NCBI GenBank assembly: GCA_020073265.1
Contig: JAIQFN010000035.1
Coordinates: 39,977-103,976, forward strand
DNA from: Terriglobia bacterium
GTDB taxonomy: Bacteria > Acidobacteriota > Terriglobia > Bryobacterales > Bryobacteraceae
Direction: 5' to 3'
Length of the DNA: 64,000 nucleotides
Shown here piece by piece: positions 19,257 through 28,112 of this stretch (position 1 is its first letter; each line of letters begins with the position of its first letter). The position numbers were made by a program, and so were the translations under genes. Below the pieces are notes generated by a model. That model did no database searches, was not told where the DNA came from, and worked only from the letters and a program-made list of their open reading frames with translations.

Positions 19257-19272
19257 GCAGGTTCACAGCCAA
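19257..19272 (-). promoter_or_regulatory. Sigma-54 promoter candidate for the fliK-flhB operon
   Basis: On the minus strand the site reads TTGGCTGTGAACCTGCA (the leading T is at 19272-19273). GG (-24) is at 19270-19269 and GC (-12) at 19258-19257, with the required 10 bases between them. Counting 12 bases from the -12 C gives a transcript start near 19245, only 5 bases before the fliK ATG. Confidence 0.6.
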
Positions 19273-19422
19273 AGTTGCGTAAGCGGATTTTCAGCGGCTT
19301 AGATTCCCAGGTCGTCGAAAACTCGCCGACCGCCGACTTAGTTCCGACGAATTTGCGCGAGCTGTGCGTTTCTCTTATCGCAAAAGTAAAAGCAACTTAT
19401 AACTTTTCTACGATGCCCCGGT

Positions 19423-19439
19423 TTGGCCGCGCACTTGCA
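19423..19439 (+). promoter_or_regulatory. Sigma-54 promoter candidate for the flgF-flgJ operon
   Basis: TTGGCCGCGCACTTGCA: GG at 19425-19426, GC at 19437-19438, 10 bases apart, with TTGGC and TTGCA matching the -24/-12 consensus. The expected transcript start is near 19450, 7 bases before the flgF ATG. Confidence 0.7.
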
Positions 19440-19456
19440 ATGCCCTTTGTCGCTCT

Positions 19457-20188
19457 ATGGACCAGATCAGTATCTTGGCCGCCGCCGGAATGCGCGCTCG
19501 CATGGAGTCGATGGACTTACTGGCGAACAACATCGCCAACGCATCTACGAGCGGATATAAGGGTGATAGCGAATTCTACACGCTGTTCACGTCGCAGGCG
19601 GAGGACGCGGAGACGTCCGGCGCTACGTCGACGCTTCCCATGATCCAGAAGCAATGGACGGATTTCTCTCAGGGTCTGCTGGAGCCGACCAACAATCCCC
19701 TGGATTTCGGGCTTTCCGGCAAAGGCTTCTTCGTGGTGACCGGCCCGAACGGCCCGCTGTACACCAGGAGCGGCAGCTTTCAGGTATCGACGTCCGGTAA
19801 GTTGATCACCACCGACGGTTATCCGCTGCTCGATCAGGGAGGCCAACCGATCCAGGCCGATGCCAATCAACCCATCGAGGTGTCGTTGGATGGAAATGTC
19901 CGCCAGAAAGGCCAGTCGGTAGGTAAGTTGCAGTTAGTCGACTTCAAGGACCCGTCAGTATTACTCAAGCAGGGTAACAACTATTTTCGGAACACGAGCG
20001 ACCAGCAGCCGGCCGATGCGACAGATATCAAGGTTCATCAGGGAAGGCTGGAAGGCTCCAACGTGAGCGCCTCGCACGCCGCAGTGCGACTGGTGGGTGT
20101 CATGCGGCAGTTCGAGATGATGCAGAAAGCCATTTCGATTTCGGGCGACATGAGTCGCAAGACCATCGAAGAAGTAGCCAAGGTTTAA
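19457..20188 (+). CDS. flgF: Flagellar basal-body rod protein FlgF
   Basis: 243 residues with the rod-family N-terminal motif MESMDLLANNIANASTSGYK and a C-terminal VSASHAAVRLVGVMRQFEMMQKAI. It is shorter and more divergent than FlgG next door, as expected for the proximal rod protein FlgF. No Shine-Dalgarno sequence precedes the ATG at 19457, and a sigma-54 type site lies only 19 bases upstream. Internal Mets at residues 12 and 16 are possible but would remove part of the N-terminal helix. Confidence 0.92.
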   Translation: MDQISILAAAGMRARMESMDLLANNIANASTSGYKGDSEFYTLFTSQAEDAETSGATSTLPMIQKQWTDFSQGLLEPTNNPLDFGLSGKGFFVVTGPNGPLYTRSGSFQVSTSGKLITTDGYPLLDQGGQPIQADANQPIEVSLDGNVRQKGQSVGKLQLVDFKDPSVLLKQGNNYFRNTSDQQPADATDIKVHQGRLEGSNVSASHAAVRLVGVMRQFEMMQKAISISGDMSRKTIEEVAKV

Positions 20189-20206
20189 CTCCGGAGAACA
20201 GAGGAC

Positions 20207-20998
20207 ATGATTCGAGCACTCTACAGCGCGGCCAGCGGAATGAACGCGCAGCAATTGAACGTCGACAACATCGCCAACAACATTGCCAACGCGAATACCA
20301 ACGGGTTCAAGGCGCGGCGCGCCCAGTTTCAGGATCTTCTGTATCAGAGCCTGATCCAGCCCGGCGCGGCCGCCGATCAGCAGTCCGTCATCCCGACCGG
20401 GTTGCAGCTCGGCTTGGGCACGCGTCCGGTCTCGAATGAAATCATTTTCACTCAGGGCGACTTTTCACAGACCAACAATCCGCTGGATGTGGTCATTCAA
20501 GGCAGCGGCTTCTTTCAGGTGCGGCGCACCTCGGGCGACCTGGCGTACACCAAGTCGGGGAGCTTTCATCTCAACGCGACCGGTCAAATGGTCACTGCCA
20601 ACGGCGAGCTGCTGGAACCCCCGATTACTATTCCGCAGGGCGCGCAGGTCATCTCGATCGGCACCGACGGAACCGTCAGCTATACGCAGGCCGGACAAAC
20701 CGCGTCGCAGCAAGCCGGCCAGATACAACTGGCCAATTTCGCCAATCCAAGCGGCCTGAACAGCATCGGCAACAGCCTGTTTCTGCCCACGGATGCATCC
20801 GGGGACGCGATCACCGGCGCACCCGGCGGCCAGGAAGGCATGGGCCCGCTGCTGCAGGGATACGTCGAGCAATCCAACGTCAGCGTGGTTCAGGAATTCA
20901 TCAATCTGATCGTCAGCCAGCGCGCTTATGAAGCCAATTCCAAAGTGGTGAAAGCGGCGGACGAAATGTACCAGCAGGTCAACAATCTCAAGCAATGA
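20207..20998 (+). CDS. flgG: Flagellar distal rod protein FlgG
   Basis: 263 residues, close to the 260 of E. coli FlgG. N-terminus IRALYSAASGMNAQQLNVDNIANNIANANTNGFKARR and C-terminus YVEQSNVSVVQEFINLIVSQRAYEANSKVVKAADEM are typical. A Shine-Dalgarno-like GGAGAACAGAGG precedes the ATG. The stop overlaps the flgA start (ATGA). Confidence 0.97.
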   Translation: MIRALYSAASGMNAQQLNVDNIANNIANANTNGFKARRAQFQDLLYQSLIQPGAAADQQSVIPTGLQLGLGTRPVSNEIIFTQGDFSQTNNPLDVVIQGSGFFQVRRTSGDLAYTKSGSFHLNATGQMVTANGELLEPPITIPQGAQVISIGTDGTVSYTQAGQTASQQAGQIQLANFANPSGLNSIGNSLFLPTDASGDAITGAPGGQEGMGPLLQGYVEQSNVSVVQEFINLIVSQRAYEANSKVVKAADEMYQQVNNLKQ

Positions 20999-21909
20999 CC
21001 TCGTGGCTTCTTCTACTCGGCATGATGCAGCTATCCTCAGCCTGTCAGAATATCAGCGGCGAGCGCATTCTCGGCGAAGACCTGGCCAGGGCGCTACCGG
21101 TTTTCGCCAGCATGCCGGCCGACGCGGTGATCGGCTATTCACCCGCGCCCGGCGCTGCCCGGGTCGTGCGGTTTCCGGAACTGAAGCGGATCGGAATGAA
21201 GTACGGAATCAGCGCTCCCCACGATTCGCGGGCCTGCTTCGAATGGAAGCTCGCCACGCTTACCGAAGGCGCGGTGCGATCGGCGATGCTCCGGTCTCTC
21301 AATGCGCCCCAGGCGCGCGTGGATGTGCTCGCGGTTAGTAAGTCGCAGCTCCCCGACGGAAAACTGGAGTTCCCATTGTCGGGACTCTCGGTATCGAGCG
21401 CCGTGGATCCAGCGACGCCGGTGATCTGGCATGGCTACGTGCTCTACGGCAAAACGCGGCGGTTCGCGGTATGGGCCAGGGTTCGAGTGGCGTCCACCTC
21501 TACACGCGTGGTAGCCGTGGAGGCACTTACTCCGGGGCAAGCGGTCGGAAAACGGCAGGTGCGGTTGGAGACTTACGACGAATTTCCGCTGCATAACGAG
21601 GTGGCGCGAAATCTGGAGGAAGTAGTCGGGCGCGTACCGCTGCGCGGCATTCGCGCCGGGCTTCCGGTCTTCAGGACCGACCTGGTGGACCCGTTTCAGG
21701 TGCAGCGCGGTGAGTTAGTCAAAGTAACTGCGATCTCCGGCGCGGCGCAAGTGGAACTGGACGCCGTCGCGGGAAATTCCGGAAGGCGGGGAGACATGAT
21801 TACGGTCGCGAATCCGCGCAGCGGCAAGACCTTTGCAGCGCGCATCGAGGGACCTGGAAAGGCCGTCGTGATCTCGGGGCCGGCCGGTCTTCTGGGGAGG
21901 GTGCAATGA
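20995..21909 (+). CDS. flgA: FlgA-like P-ring assembly chaperone
   Basis: 304 residues with an N-terminal hydrophobic signal (SWLLLLGMMQLSSACQ) and two SAF-like parts; the C-terminal region VGRVPLRGIRAGLPVFRTDLVDPFQVQRGELVKVTA and NPRSGKTFAARIEGPGKAVV is typical for FlgA, a periplasmic chaperone for FlgI. It overlaps flgG upstream and flgH downstream by four bases each (ATGA). Confidence 0.9.
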   Translation: MTSWLLLLGMMQLSSACQNISGERILGEDLARALPVFASMPADAVIGYSPAPGAARVVRFPELKRIGMKYGISAPHDSRACFEWKLATLTEGAVRSAMLRSLNAPQARVDVLAVSKSQLPDGKLEFPLSGLSVSSAVDPATPVIWHGYVLYGKTRRFAVWARVRVASTSTRVVAVEALTPGQAVGKRQVRLETYDEFPLHNEVARNLEEVVGRVPLRGIRAGLPVFRTDLVDPFQVQRGELVKVTAISGAAQVELDAVAGNSGRRGDMITVANPRSGKTFAARIEGPGKAVVISGPAGLLGRVQ

Positions 21910-22478
21910 GAATACGGACAGCGTTGTTCCTGCTGGCGCTGACGGCGCTCTGCGCGGCGGCTTTCGGAAAGGACAAGAAAAAGCAACATTCGCAGGAGCT
22001 ATCGCCGCTTCAGCAGTATGTCAGCGATGCCTCCCGGCAGGATGCTTCGCCGGCGGCCACGCAGTCTCCCGGTTCAATCTGGTCTCCGAACGCGCTGCTT
22101 GCGAACCTGGGCACGGATTTGAAGGCCAGCCACGTAACCAACCTCGCCAAGACGAACACGCAAACGGCGCTGCAGGGCCAGGGTTCCACCAGCCGCGGGG
22201 CTACTCTGACCGCCACCGTCAGCGCGCGAGTTACTAACGTTCTGCCCAATGGATACCTGGTTGTCGAAGGTGTAAAGCGCGTACAAGTAAACTCTGAGAA
22301 CCAGGTCATCACGATTCGAGGCGTGGTGCGGCCCTTCGATCTGGACCTTACTAACAGCGTGCCGAGCGACCGAGTCGCACAAATGGAAGTTCAGGTCAAC
22401 GGCAAGGGAGTGGTAGGAGACTCCATCCGCCGGCCGTTTTTCCTGTACCGCTTAATCCTGGGATTGTTGCCCTTCTAA
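21906..22478 (+). CDS. flgH: Flagellar L-ring protein FlgH
   Basis: 190 residues with a signal segment and the L-ring consensus SLLANLG-like and TLTATVSARVTNVLPNGYLVVEGVKRVQVNSENQVITIRGVVRP. The L-ring implies an outer membrane. Oddly, the only early cysteine sits in LTALC, with Leu at position -1, so there is no canonical lipobox although FlgH is normally a lipoprotein; the protein may be cleaved by signal peptidase I instead. Confidence 0.95.
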   Translation: MRIRTALFLLALTALCAAAFGKDKKKQHSQELSPLQQYVSDASRQDASPAATQSPGSIWSPNALLANLGTDLKASHVTNLAKTNTQTALQGQGSTSRGATLTATVSARVTNVLPNGYLVVEGVKRVQVNSENQVITIRGVVRPFDLDLTNSVPSDRVAQMEVQVNGKGVVGDSIRRPFFLYRLILGLLPF

Positions 22479-22482
22479 TCCG

Positions 22483-23592
22483 ATGACACGTTTCCTGCGC
22501 TTCAACTTGCTCTGTGCGACGCTGGCGGCCGCTGCGATCGCCGGACCGCCCGCCATCCGTCTGAAAGAACTCGCTTCGCTCGAAGGCGTGCGAGACAACC
22601 AGTTGGTCGGCTACGGTATGGTGGTGGGACTGAACGGAACGGGCGACCGAAGGCAGACGCTGTTCACCGCCCAAAGCCTGGCGAACATGCTGCAACAGAT
22701 GGGCGTGACCGTCAATCCACAATTCATTCTGGTCCGCAACACCGCGTCGGCCATGGTTACCGCTACACTTCCGCCGTTTGCTCAGCCTGGTTCGCGAATC
22801 GATGTCTCCGTGGCCGCGATTGGCGACGCATCCAGTCTGCAGGGCGGCCTGTTAATCATGACCAGCCTGCGCGGTATCGACGGACAAGTTTACTCGGTCG
22901 CGCAAGGGCCGGTGGTCACCGGTGGATTTATCGCCGGCGGAGCCGCCAACACGCAGGTCGTGAACCACCCGACCTTAGGGCGCATTCCCAACGGCGCGAT
23001 CATCGAACGTCCGTCGCCGGCTGTCGCACCGTCCAATCCGGTTCGGTTGCAACTCCACCAGGCGGACTTTACGACCGCCGCGCGGATCGCCGAAGCTGTG
23101 AACCAACACTATTCGGCGCAGACCAAGCCAGTGGCGCGTGCCGAGAACTCCGGTGTTGTGAGCATCGCCATTCCGCCGGAATTCGCGGCCCGCACTACCG
23201 AATTCGTCGCTGAACTGGAGCAGTTGCCGGTTCAGACCGACCGGCCTGCGCGCGTGGTTATTAACGAGAGGACTGGAACCATCGTGATGGGCAAAGAGGT
23301 CCACGTCTCGCCGGTCGCCATCATGCACGGCAACCTGACGGTGGAGATCCAGACCACGTTCAACGTATCGCAGCCGGCGCCTTTCTCCCAAGGGGCAACG
23401 CAAGTGGTTCCGCAGGTCGGCGTGGGCGTCAAGGAAGAAAAGGCCCGCAATGTGGTCCTGAAAGAAGGAGCCACTGTGGAAGAGCTGGTGCGAGCGCTTT
23501 CTTCGATCGGATCCACGCCGCGGGACATCATTGCCATTCTCCAGAGCTTACGTAGCGCGGGAGCGTTGGAATCCGAAATCGAGGTCATCTAG
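22483..23592 (+). CDS. flgI: Flagellar P-ring protein FlgI
   Basis: 369 residues, the standard length, with a signal peptide and the signatures RLKELASLEGVRDNQLVGYGMVVGLNGTGD, GSRIDVSVAAIGDASSLQGG and VVINERTGTIVMGKEV. It forms the periplasmic P-ring around the rod in the peptidoglycan layer. It starts 4 bases after flgH. Confidence 0.97.
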   Translation: MTRFLRFNLLCATLAAAAIAGPPAIRLKELASLEGVRDNQLVGYGMVVGLNGTGDRRQTLFTAQSLANMLQQMGVTVNPQFILVRNTASAMVTATLPPFAQPGSRIDVSVAAIGDASSLQGGLLIMTSLRGIDGQVYSVAQGPVVTGGFIAGGAANTQVVNHPTLGRIPNGAIIERPSPAVAPSNPVRLQLHQADFTTAARIAEAVNQHYSAQTKPVARAENSGVVSIAIPPEFAARTTEFVAELEQLPVQTDRPARVVINERTGTIVMGKEVHVSPVAIMHGNLTVEIQTTFNVSQPAPFSQGATQVVPQVGVGVKEEKARNVVLKEGATVEELVRALSSIGSTPRDIIAILQSLRSAGALESEIEVI

Positions 23593-23602
23593 CAGGAGCA
23601 GC

Positions 23603-23995
23603 ATGGACATTCAATCTGCCAGCTCGGTGGCGATGGCGCAAGACGCGTTGGCGCAAAGCCAGTTGAAGAACAAGCAGGCCAACGAATCGGGCGAGTCCTT
23701 CGAGCAGGTGCTCGCGCGGGCGTCCAATGAGACCGGCAAGGTTGCCGATGCGGCCAAGCAGTTCGAAGCGCTCATTGCGGGACAAGTGCTGAAGGCCGCG
23801 CGCGAAGCGTCGGATGGCGGATGGCTGGGGACCAGTGACGATCAGACCGGCGAGTTGGCGCTCGAAATGGCCGAGCAGGGATTCGCCCAGGCTTTGGCCG
23901 CCCGCGGAGGACTAGGCGTCTCGAAGGCCGTGGTCGCGAGCCTGCATCGCAGCGCGGCTAAAGACGCCAGCTCCGGACCGCCGGCGGCGCGCTAG
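23603..23995 (+). CDS. flgJ: FlgJ-like rod-binding protein without muramidase domain
   Basis: 130 residues from ATG 23603, which has a good GGAG Shine-Dalgarno sequence. The segment AAKQFEALIAGQVLKAAREAS ... QTGELALEMAEQGFAQALAARGGLGVSK is the rod-cap domain of FlgJ. The C-terminal peptidoglycan hydrolase domain of enteric FlgJ is absent, so another enzyme must open the wall for the rod. Its 3' end overlaps that of convergent fliS by 38 bases. Confidence 0.88.
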   Translation: MDIQSASSVAMAQDALAQSQLKNKQANESGESFEQVLARASNETGKVADAAKQFEALIAGQVLKAAREASDGGWLGTSDDQTGELALEMAEQGFAQALAARGGLGVSKAVVASLHRSAAKDASSGPPAAR

Positions 23996-24446
23996 GAGAA
24001 TCCGTCGAGTAGGGGTTCGACGTGCTGGCGGCATGGGCCTCGGGCTGGGATTCCAATGCCGCGTGGCTTTCCGTACCGGTCGCGAGATTCTGCATGGCGC
24101 CGATCCAACCCTCCAGTAACGTTCGTAGCAGACGAGCGACTTCCTGCAGCCGGCTTTCCGATTGTTCCGCATGGGCTCGAATCAACTGCTGTTGCATGTA
24201 GCTATACAGGCCCGCCAAGGTATTCGAGTATTCCGGCTGGACGTCGCAGCGCAGCGACATCTGAAGCTCCGACAGAATCTCGATCGCCTTGGTGACCGCG
24301 CGTCCCCGCTTCAGGATGTCTCCCGAGTAGAGCGCCGCCAGGGCTTCGTCCAGCGTCCGCAGTGCGGCTTCATACAGGATGCGGATGAGTTCCACCGGCG
24401 ATGCGGTTTCGACCCGCTGCGACAGATACTCGTTTTGGCGGTTCAA
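23958..24446 (-). CDS. fliS: Flagellin export chaperone FliS, TTG start
   Basis: About 162 residues. The FliS consensus is clear: NRQNEYLSQRVETASPVELIRILYEAALRTLDEAL, then IEILSELQMSLR and a SYMQQQLIRA helix. The open frame extends upstream to 24545, but the family start matches a TTG at 24446 preceded by a strong Shine-Dalgarno sequence (AAGGAAGGTGA) about 5 bases away, so I choose TTG. The C-terminal ~35 residues are Ser/Ala-rich and overlap flgJ. A sigma-28 site lies 20-47 bases upstream, which fits a late gene. FliS binds flagellin in the cytosol before export. Confidence 0.9.
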   Translation of the reverse strand: MNRQNEYLSQRVETASPVELIRILYEAALRTLDEALAALYSGDILKRGRAVTKAIEILSELQMSLRCDVQPEYSNTLAGLYSYMQQQLIRAHAEQSESRLQEVARLLRTLLEGWIGAMQNLATGTESHAALESQPEAHAASTSNPYSTDSPSAPPAVRSWRL

Positions 24447-24466
24447 GCGGTCACCTTCCTTGCTTC

Positions 24467-24493
24467 TTATCGATGATCGCGAGCCGCGATTTA
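24467..24493 (-). promoter_or_regulatory. Sigma-28 promoter candidate for fliS
   Basis: Minus strand: TAAA (24493-24490), 15 bases, then ATCGATAA (24474-24467), close to the sigma-28 consensus TAAA-N15-GCCGATAA (6 of 8 in the -10). The expected transcript start is about 14 bases before the TTG start. Confidence 0.6.
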
Positions 24494-24631
24494 CGACATT
24501 TGGATACCCGCACGGATACCCGCATTGGGAGGTAGCGCCTACCACATAAAGTCTTAGTACTCGTTATCAAGTGTTTCAACTTAGTCGCCGATGTCTTAAG
24601 TACAACGCCACAAAAGGATTAAACGATTCAA

Positions 24632-26014
24632 ATGGAGCAAAGCGCTCGTGCTGCGACCATACTGTGGATAGCTGATACGGTATCCACGGACCTAAGGGAA
24701 AACGCCGAGGATCCGGACTCGCCAGGCCTGATGTTTGCCGCCAGTCTTGCTTCCGCCGTTGACTTACTCGGGAAGAACGACATTGATGCGATCGTCTTGT
24801 GTCTTCCCATCGTGAGTTACTCGGCTGAAGAGCTGGTGAGGCGCCTGCGCGCTTCCGCGAACACGGCGCCGCTGTTTGTTTACGATCCGGCCGGGAAGTC
24901 CGGCTGTGGGGATGAGTTGATCCGGCTCGGTGCGGCGCAATACATTACCGATACCGTGCCGCCCCAGGAGCTTCTGCGGTGGATTTTGCCGGGGATCCGA
25001 TGCAAGCTGGACAAGGTGAGCAGGTCCTCGCAACCGGCGGTCGACGCCTGGCAAGGGATGCTGGTCGGCTCGAGCAGCGCGATGCGCCAGGTGATCGAGA
25101 TCATCCGCCTGGTGGGCCCGCGCCGTTCCACGGTTCTGATCAGCGGGGAAACCGGCAGCGGAAAGGAAATCGCCGCGCGAGCCATTCACGCCGCCAGCAA
25201 CCGCTCCGGCTCCAGAATGGTGGCCATCAATTGTGCTGCTCTTCCGGATCACTTACTCGAGGCCGAGCTTTTCGGACACACCAAGGGAGCATTCACCGGA
25301 GCAGTGAATGCGCGGGTTGGTCTTTTTGAGCAGGCCCATCGCAGCACCATTTTCCTGGACGAAATCGGAGAGATGCCGCTGCAATTGCAGGCCAAGCTCT
25401 TGCGCGTGCTGCAGGAACGCGAGATCCAGCGCATCGGCAGCTCTGAGCCGGTTCCGGTGGACGTGCGGGTGATTGCCGCCTCCAACAGCAATCTGCTAGA
25501 GGCCGTGGCGAACCGGCGCTTTCGCGAGGATCTCTATTACCGGCTGAACGTAGTGGCTCTCAAGATGCCTCCACTCCGCGATAGAGCCTCGGACATTCTG
25601 GAGTTAGCCGCGCACTTCCTGGTCAACATCGCCGAACTGGAGTCCGCTCAGCCGAAGCAGCTATCACCGGACGCATTGGATCTGTTGATGCGTTATTCCT
25701 GGCCCGGCAACGTACGCCAGCTCGAACACGCGTTGGAATCCGCGGTGGCCTTGAGCGGCACGCGGACGCTATTGCACCCCAGCGACCTGGATCTGCCGGC
25801 CGACTTGGAGTCGCCGGTGATGGCTCGTCTTTCCGCGCTCGACGTGCCGGAGACGGGCCTCAATTTCGAAGAGCTGATCATGGGGATCGAGCGGCGGCTG
25901 CTGGAGCGCGCGCTGGCGAAATCCGGCGGCAACAAGGCTCGCGCGGCCAGCATGCTGCAGATGAAGCGCACCACGCTGATCTCCAAGTTCAAGGCCCTCG
26001 AGGTCTGCGCGTAA
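24632..26014 (+). CDS. Sigma-54-dependent flagellar activator with degenerate receiver (FlrC/FleQ-like)
   Basis: 460 residues. Residues 1-130 resemble a receiver fold but lack the phospho-acceptor Asp ([11 protein letters not shown] in its place). The AAA+ domain has Walker A GETGSGKE (~172), the sigma-54 contact loop GAFTGA (~219), Walker B FLDEIGEM and the arginine region [12 protein letters not shown]. The C-terminal Fis-type HTH is [31 protein letters not shown]. It is therefore probably controlled by level or by partners rather than phosphorylation, as in FleQ. It heads the operon with flhA (6 bases apart). Likely targets are the sigma-54 sites before fliK, flgF, flbD and flgB in this window. 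Confidence 0.9.
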   Translation: MEQSARAATILWIADTVSTDLRENAEDPDSPGLMFAASLASAVDLLGKNDIDAIVLCLPIVSYSAEELVRRLRASANTAPLFVYDPAGKSGCGDELIRLGAAQYITDTVPPQELLRWILPGIRCKLDKVSRSSQPAVDAWQGMLVGSSSAMRQVIEIIRLVGPRRSTVLISGETGSGKEIAARAIHAASNRSGSRMVAINCAALPDHLLEAELFGHTKGAFTGAVNARVGLFEQAHRSTIFLDEIGEMPLQLQAKLLRVLQEREIQRIGSSEPVPVDVRVIAASNSNLLEAVANRRFREDLYYRLNVVALKMPPLRDRASDILELAAHFLVNIAELESAQPKQLSPDALDLLMRYSWPGNVRQLEHALESAVALSGTRTLLHPSDLDLPADLESPVMARLSALDVPETGLNFEELIMGIERRLLERALAKSGGNKARAASMLQMKRTTLISKFKALEVCA

Positions 26015-26020
26015 CGCCAT

Positions 26021-28105
26021 ATGGTCCCGGCGCGCGCAGTCGCAAACAATCCGGCGCCCGTCAATCCTCGCGGCTCCCTGGGCCTGAGCAACGTGGGAGA
26101 GCTTGGGGTCCCGATCGCGGTGCTGTTGATCGTGGTCGCTCTGATCACGCCGCTCCCCAGCTTCATCCTGGACTTTCTGATCGTTCTGGATCTCATGATG
26201 TCGGTGGTGGTCATGATGGTGGCCATGTACATCGGGCGGCCAGTGGAGTTCAGCGTTTTTCCCACCGTGCTGCTGCTGCTCACCCTGTTCCGCCTGGCGC
26301 TGAATGTGTCCTCGGCGCGGCTCATTCTCTTGAACGGCAATACCGGAACCGCGGCGGCGGGGCACGTGATCGAAGCGTTCGGAAGTTTCGTCGTGGGCGG
26401 GAACTACATCATCGGCGCCGTGATCTTCTTGGTGCTGATCGCCATCCAGTATGTGGTGATCAACCACGGCTCGGTGCGCATTTCCGAAGTAACGGCTCGC
26501 TTCACCCTGGACGCCATGCCCGGCAAGCAGATGTCGATCGACGCGGACCTGAATGGCGGTCTGATCGAGGAAGCCGAGGCGCGGCGCCGCCGGAAAGAAC
26601 TGAGCAGCGAAGCGGAATTCTATGGCGCCATGGACGGCGCGTCCCGCTTTACGCAGCGCGACGCCATCGCCAGCATCATCATCACGGCGGTCAACATCAT
26701 CGCCGGATTCCTGATCGGCGTGCTGCAGCACCACATGGACCTGCGGCACGCGCTCCAAACGTACACGGTCCTGACCATCGGAGACGGCCTGGTTACCGTG
26801 ATTCCCGCCTTGATGATCTCGATCTCGGGCGGCCTGATCGTCACCCGCGCCAGCTCCGACGCCAAGCTCGGAGCGCAGTTCGAAAATCAGGTGTTCGGGA
26901 AATCCGAACCGCTCATGCTGGCCAGCGGCGTGCTCATAGCGCTGTCGCTTTTCCCCGGTTTGCCGACCGTTCCCTTTCTCGCTTTGGGCGGAGGTCTCGG
27001 CGTCATCGCCTGGCAGAAGCGTCGAAAACAAGACGCCAACGTCGCAACCTCGACGGATTCGGCCGAGAAACCAGCCAAGGAAAATATCGAGGCGCTGCTG
27101 CAGGTGGAACCGCTCACCGTCGAAGTCGGCTTGGGTTTGGTGAAGCTTGTGGACGGCGGTCCGAACTCCGCGCTGTTGCAGAGGATCTCCGGCATCCGCA
27201 AGAACCTGGCCGCGCAGCTCGGTTACTATCTGCCTCCGGTCAAGGTAAATGACAACCTGGCGCTGCGCTCGCGCGAGTATTCGATTCTGATCAAAGGCGT
27301 TGAGATCGCGCGCTACGAACTGCCGGGCGGGCAGGAGTTAGCCATTCCCAGCGCGGGCCTGGACGGCAGCGTGGAAGGCCTACCCACCAAGGATCCGGCT
27401 TTCGGATTGGCGGCGTTGTGGATTCCTTCGGAACGCGCCGGGTTCGCGCGCAGCCGCGGCTACACGGTGGTGGACGACGTCAGCGTGCTCGGAACGCACC
27501 TGTCCGAAGTGGTGCGACGGCACGCCCATGAATTGTTCAGCCGGCAGGACGCGAAAAACTTCTGCGACCGCGTCGCTCAGAGCAACCCCAAGGTGGTGGA
27601 AGATTTGGTACCAAAAATGCTGTCGCTAGCCGTGATTCAACGTGTGCTCCAAAATCTTTTGCGGGAACGGATCCCCATTCGCGACTCCGTTACGATCCTG
27701 GAAGCGCTCAGCGAAGGTGCGCAGATGACCAAGAATCCGGTGATGCTCACCGAGTACGTTCGCCAGGCGATACGCCGGGTCATCGTCAAGCCGCACATGA
27801 GTCCGCAGGGCGAGCTGCCCGTGTACCTGGTGGAGCCAGCCGCGGAACAGATGGTGGAATCGGCGGTGGAGCACAGCGAAAACAACAGCGTGCTCGGTCT
27901 TGCGCCGCAGGCGGCCCGCGACTTCGTAGCCAACGTCGCACGCAAGCTGGAGCGGCCGGACTTTTCGGCCGTGGTGCTTACGGGAGCCAGCGTCCGGCCG
28001 TTCGTTAAGCAACTTCTAGAGACCGCTTTTCCAGATGCGACGGTGCTTTCGCATAGCGAGGTGCCGCCGGAGACTAAAGTCAAATCCCTAGGCTGGATCG
28101 GATGA
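26021..28105 (+). CDS. flhA: Flagellar export gate protein FlhA
   Basis: 694 residues, the standard length. The N-terminal half has about eight membrane helices with the signatures VEFSVFPTVLLLLTLFRLALNVSSAR and VTARFTLDAMPGKQMSIDADLNGGLI (FHIPEP region); the C-terminal cytoplasmic domain contains YVVDDV-like GYTVVDDVSVLGTHLSEVVRRHA. It forms the nonameric export gate. An ATG at 26021 directly follows the activator gene. Confidence 0.97.
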   Translation: MVPARAVANNPAPVNPRGSLGLSNVGELGVPIAVLLIVVALITPLPSFILDFLIVLDLMMSVVVMMVAMYIGRPVEFSVFPTVLLLLTLFRLALNVSSARLILLNGNTGTAAAGHVIEAFGSFVVGGNYIIGAVIFLVLIAIQYVVINHGSVRISEVTARFTLDAMPGKQMSIDADLNGGLIEEAEARRRRKELSSEAEFYGAMDGASRFTQRDAIASIIITAVNIIAGFLIGVLQHHMDLRHALQTYTVLTIGDGLVTVIPALMISISGGLIVTRASSDAKLGAQFENQVFGKSEPLMLASGVLIALSLFPGLPTVPFLALGGGLGVIAWQKRRKQDANVATSTDSAEKPAKENIEALLQVEPLTVEVGLGLVKLVDGGPNSALLQRISGIRKNLAAQLGYYLPPVKVNDNLALRSREYSILIKGVEIARYELPGGQELAIPSAGLDGSVEGLPTKDPAFGLAALWIPSERAGFARSRGYTVVDDVSVLGTHLSEVVRRHAHELFSRQDAKNFCDRVAQSNPKVVEDLVPKMLSLAVIQRVLQNLLRERIPIRDSVTILEALSEGAQMTKNPVMLTEYVRQAIRRVIVKPHMSPQGELPVYLVEPAAEQMVESAVEHSENNSVLGLAPQAARDFVANVARKLERPDFSAVVLTGASVRPFVKQLLETAFPDATVLSHSEVPPETKVKSLGWIG

Positions 28106-28112
28106 GGGTGCC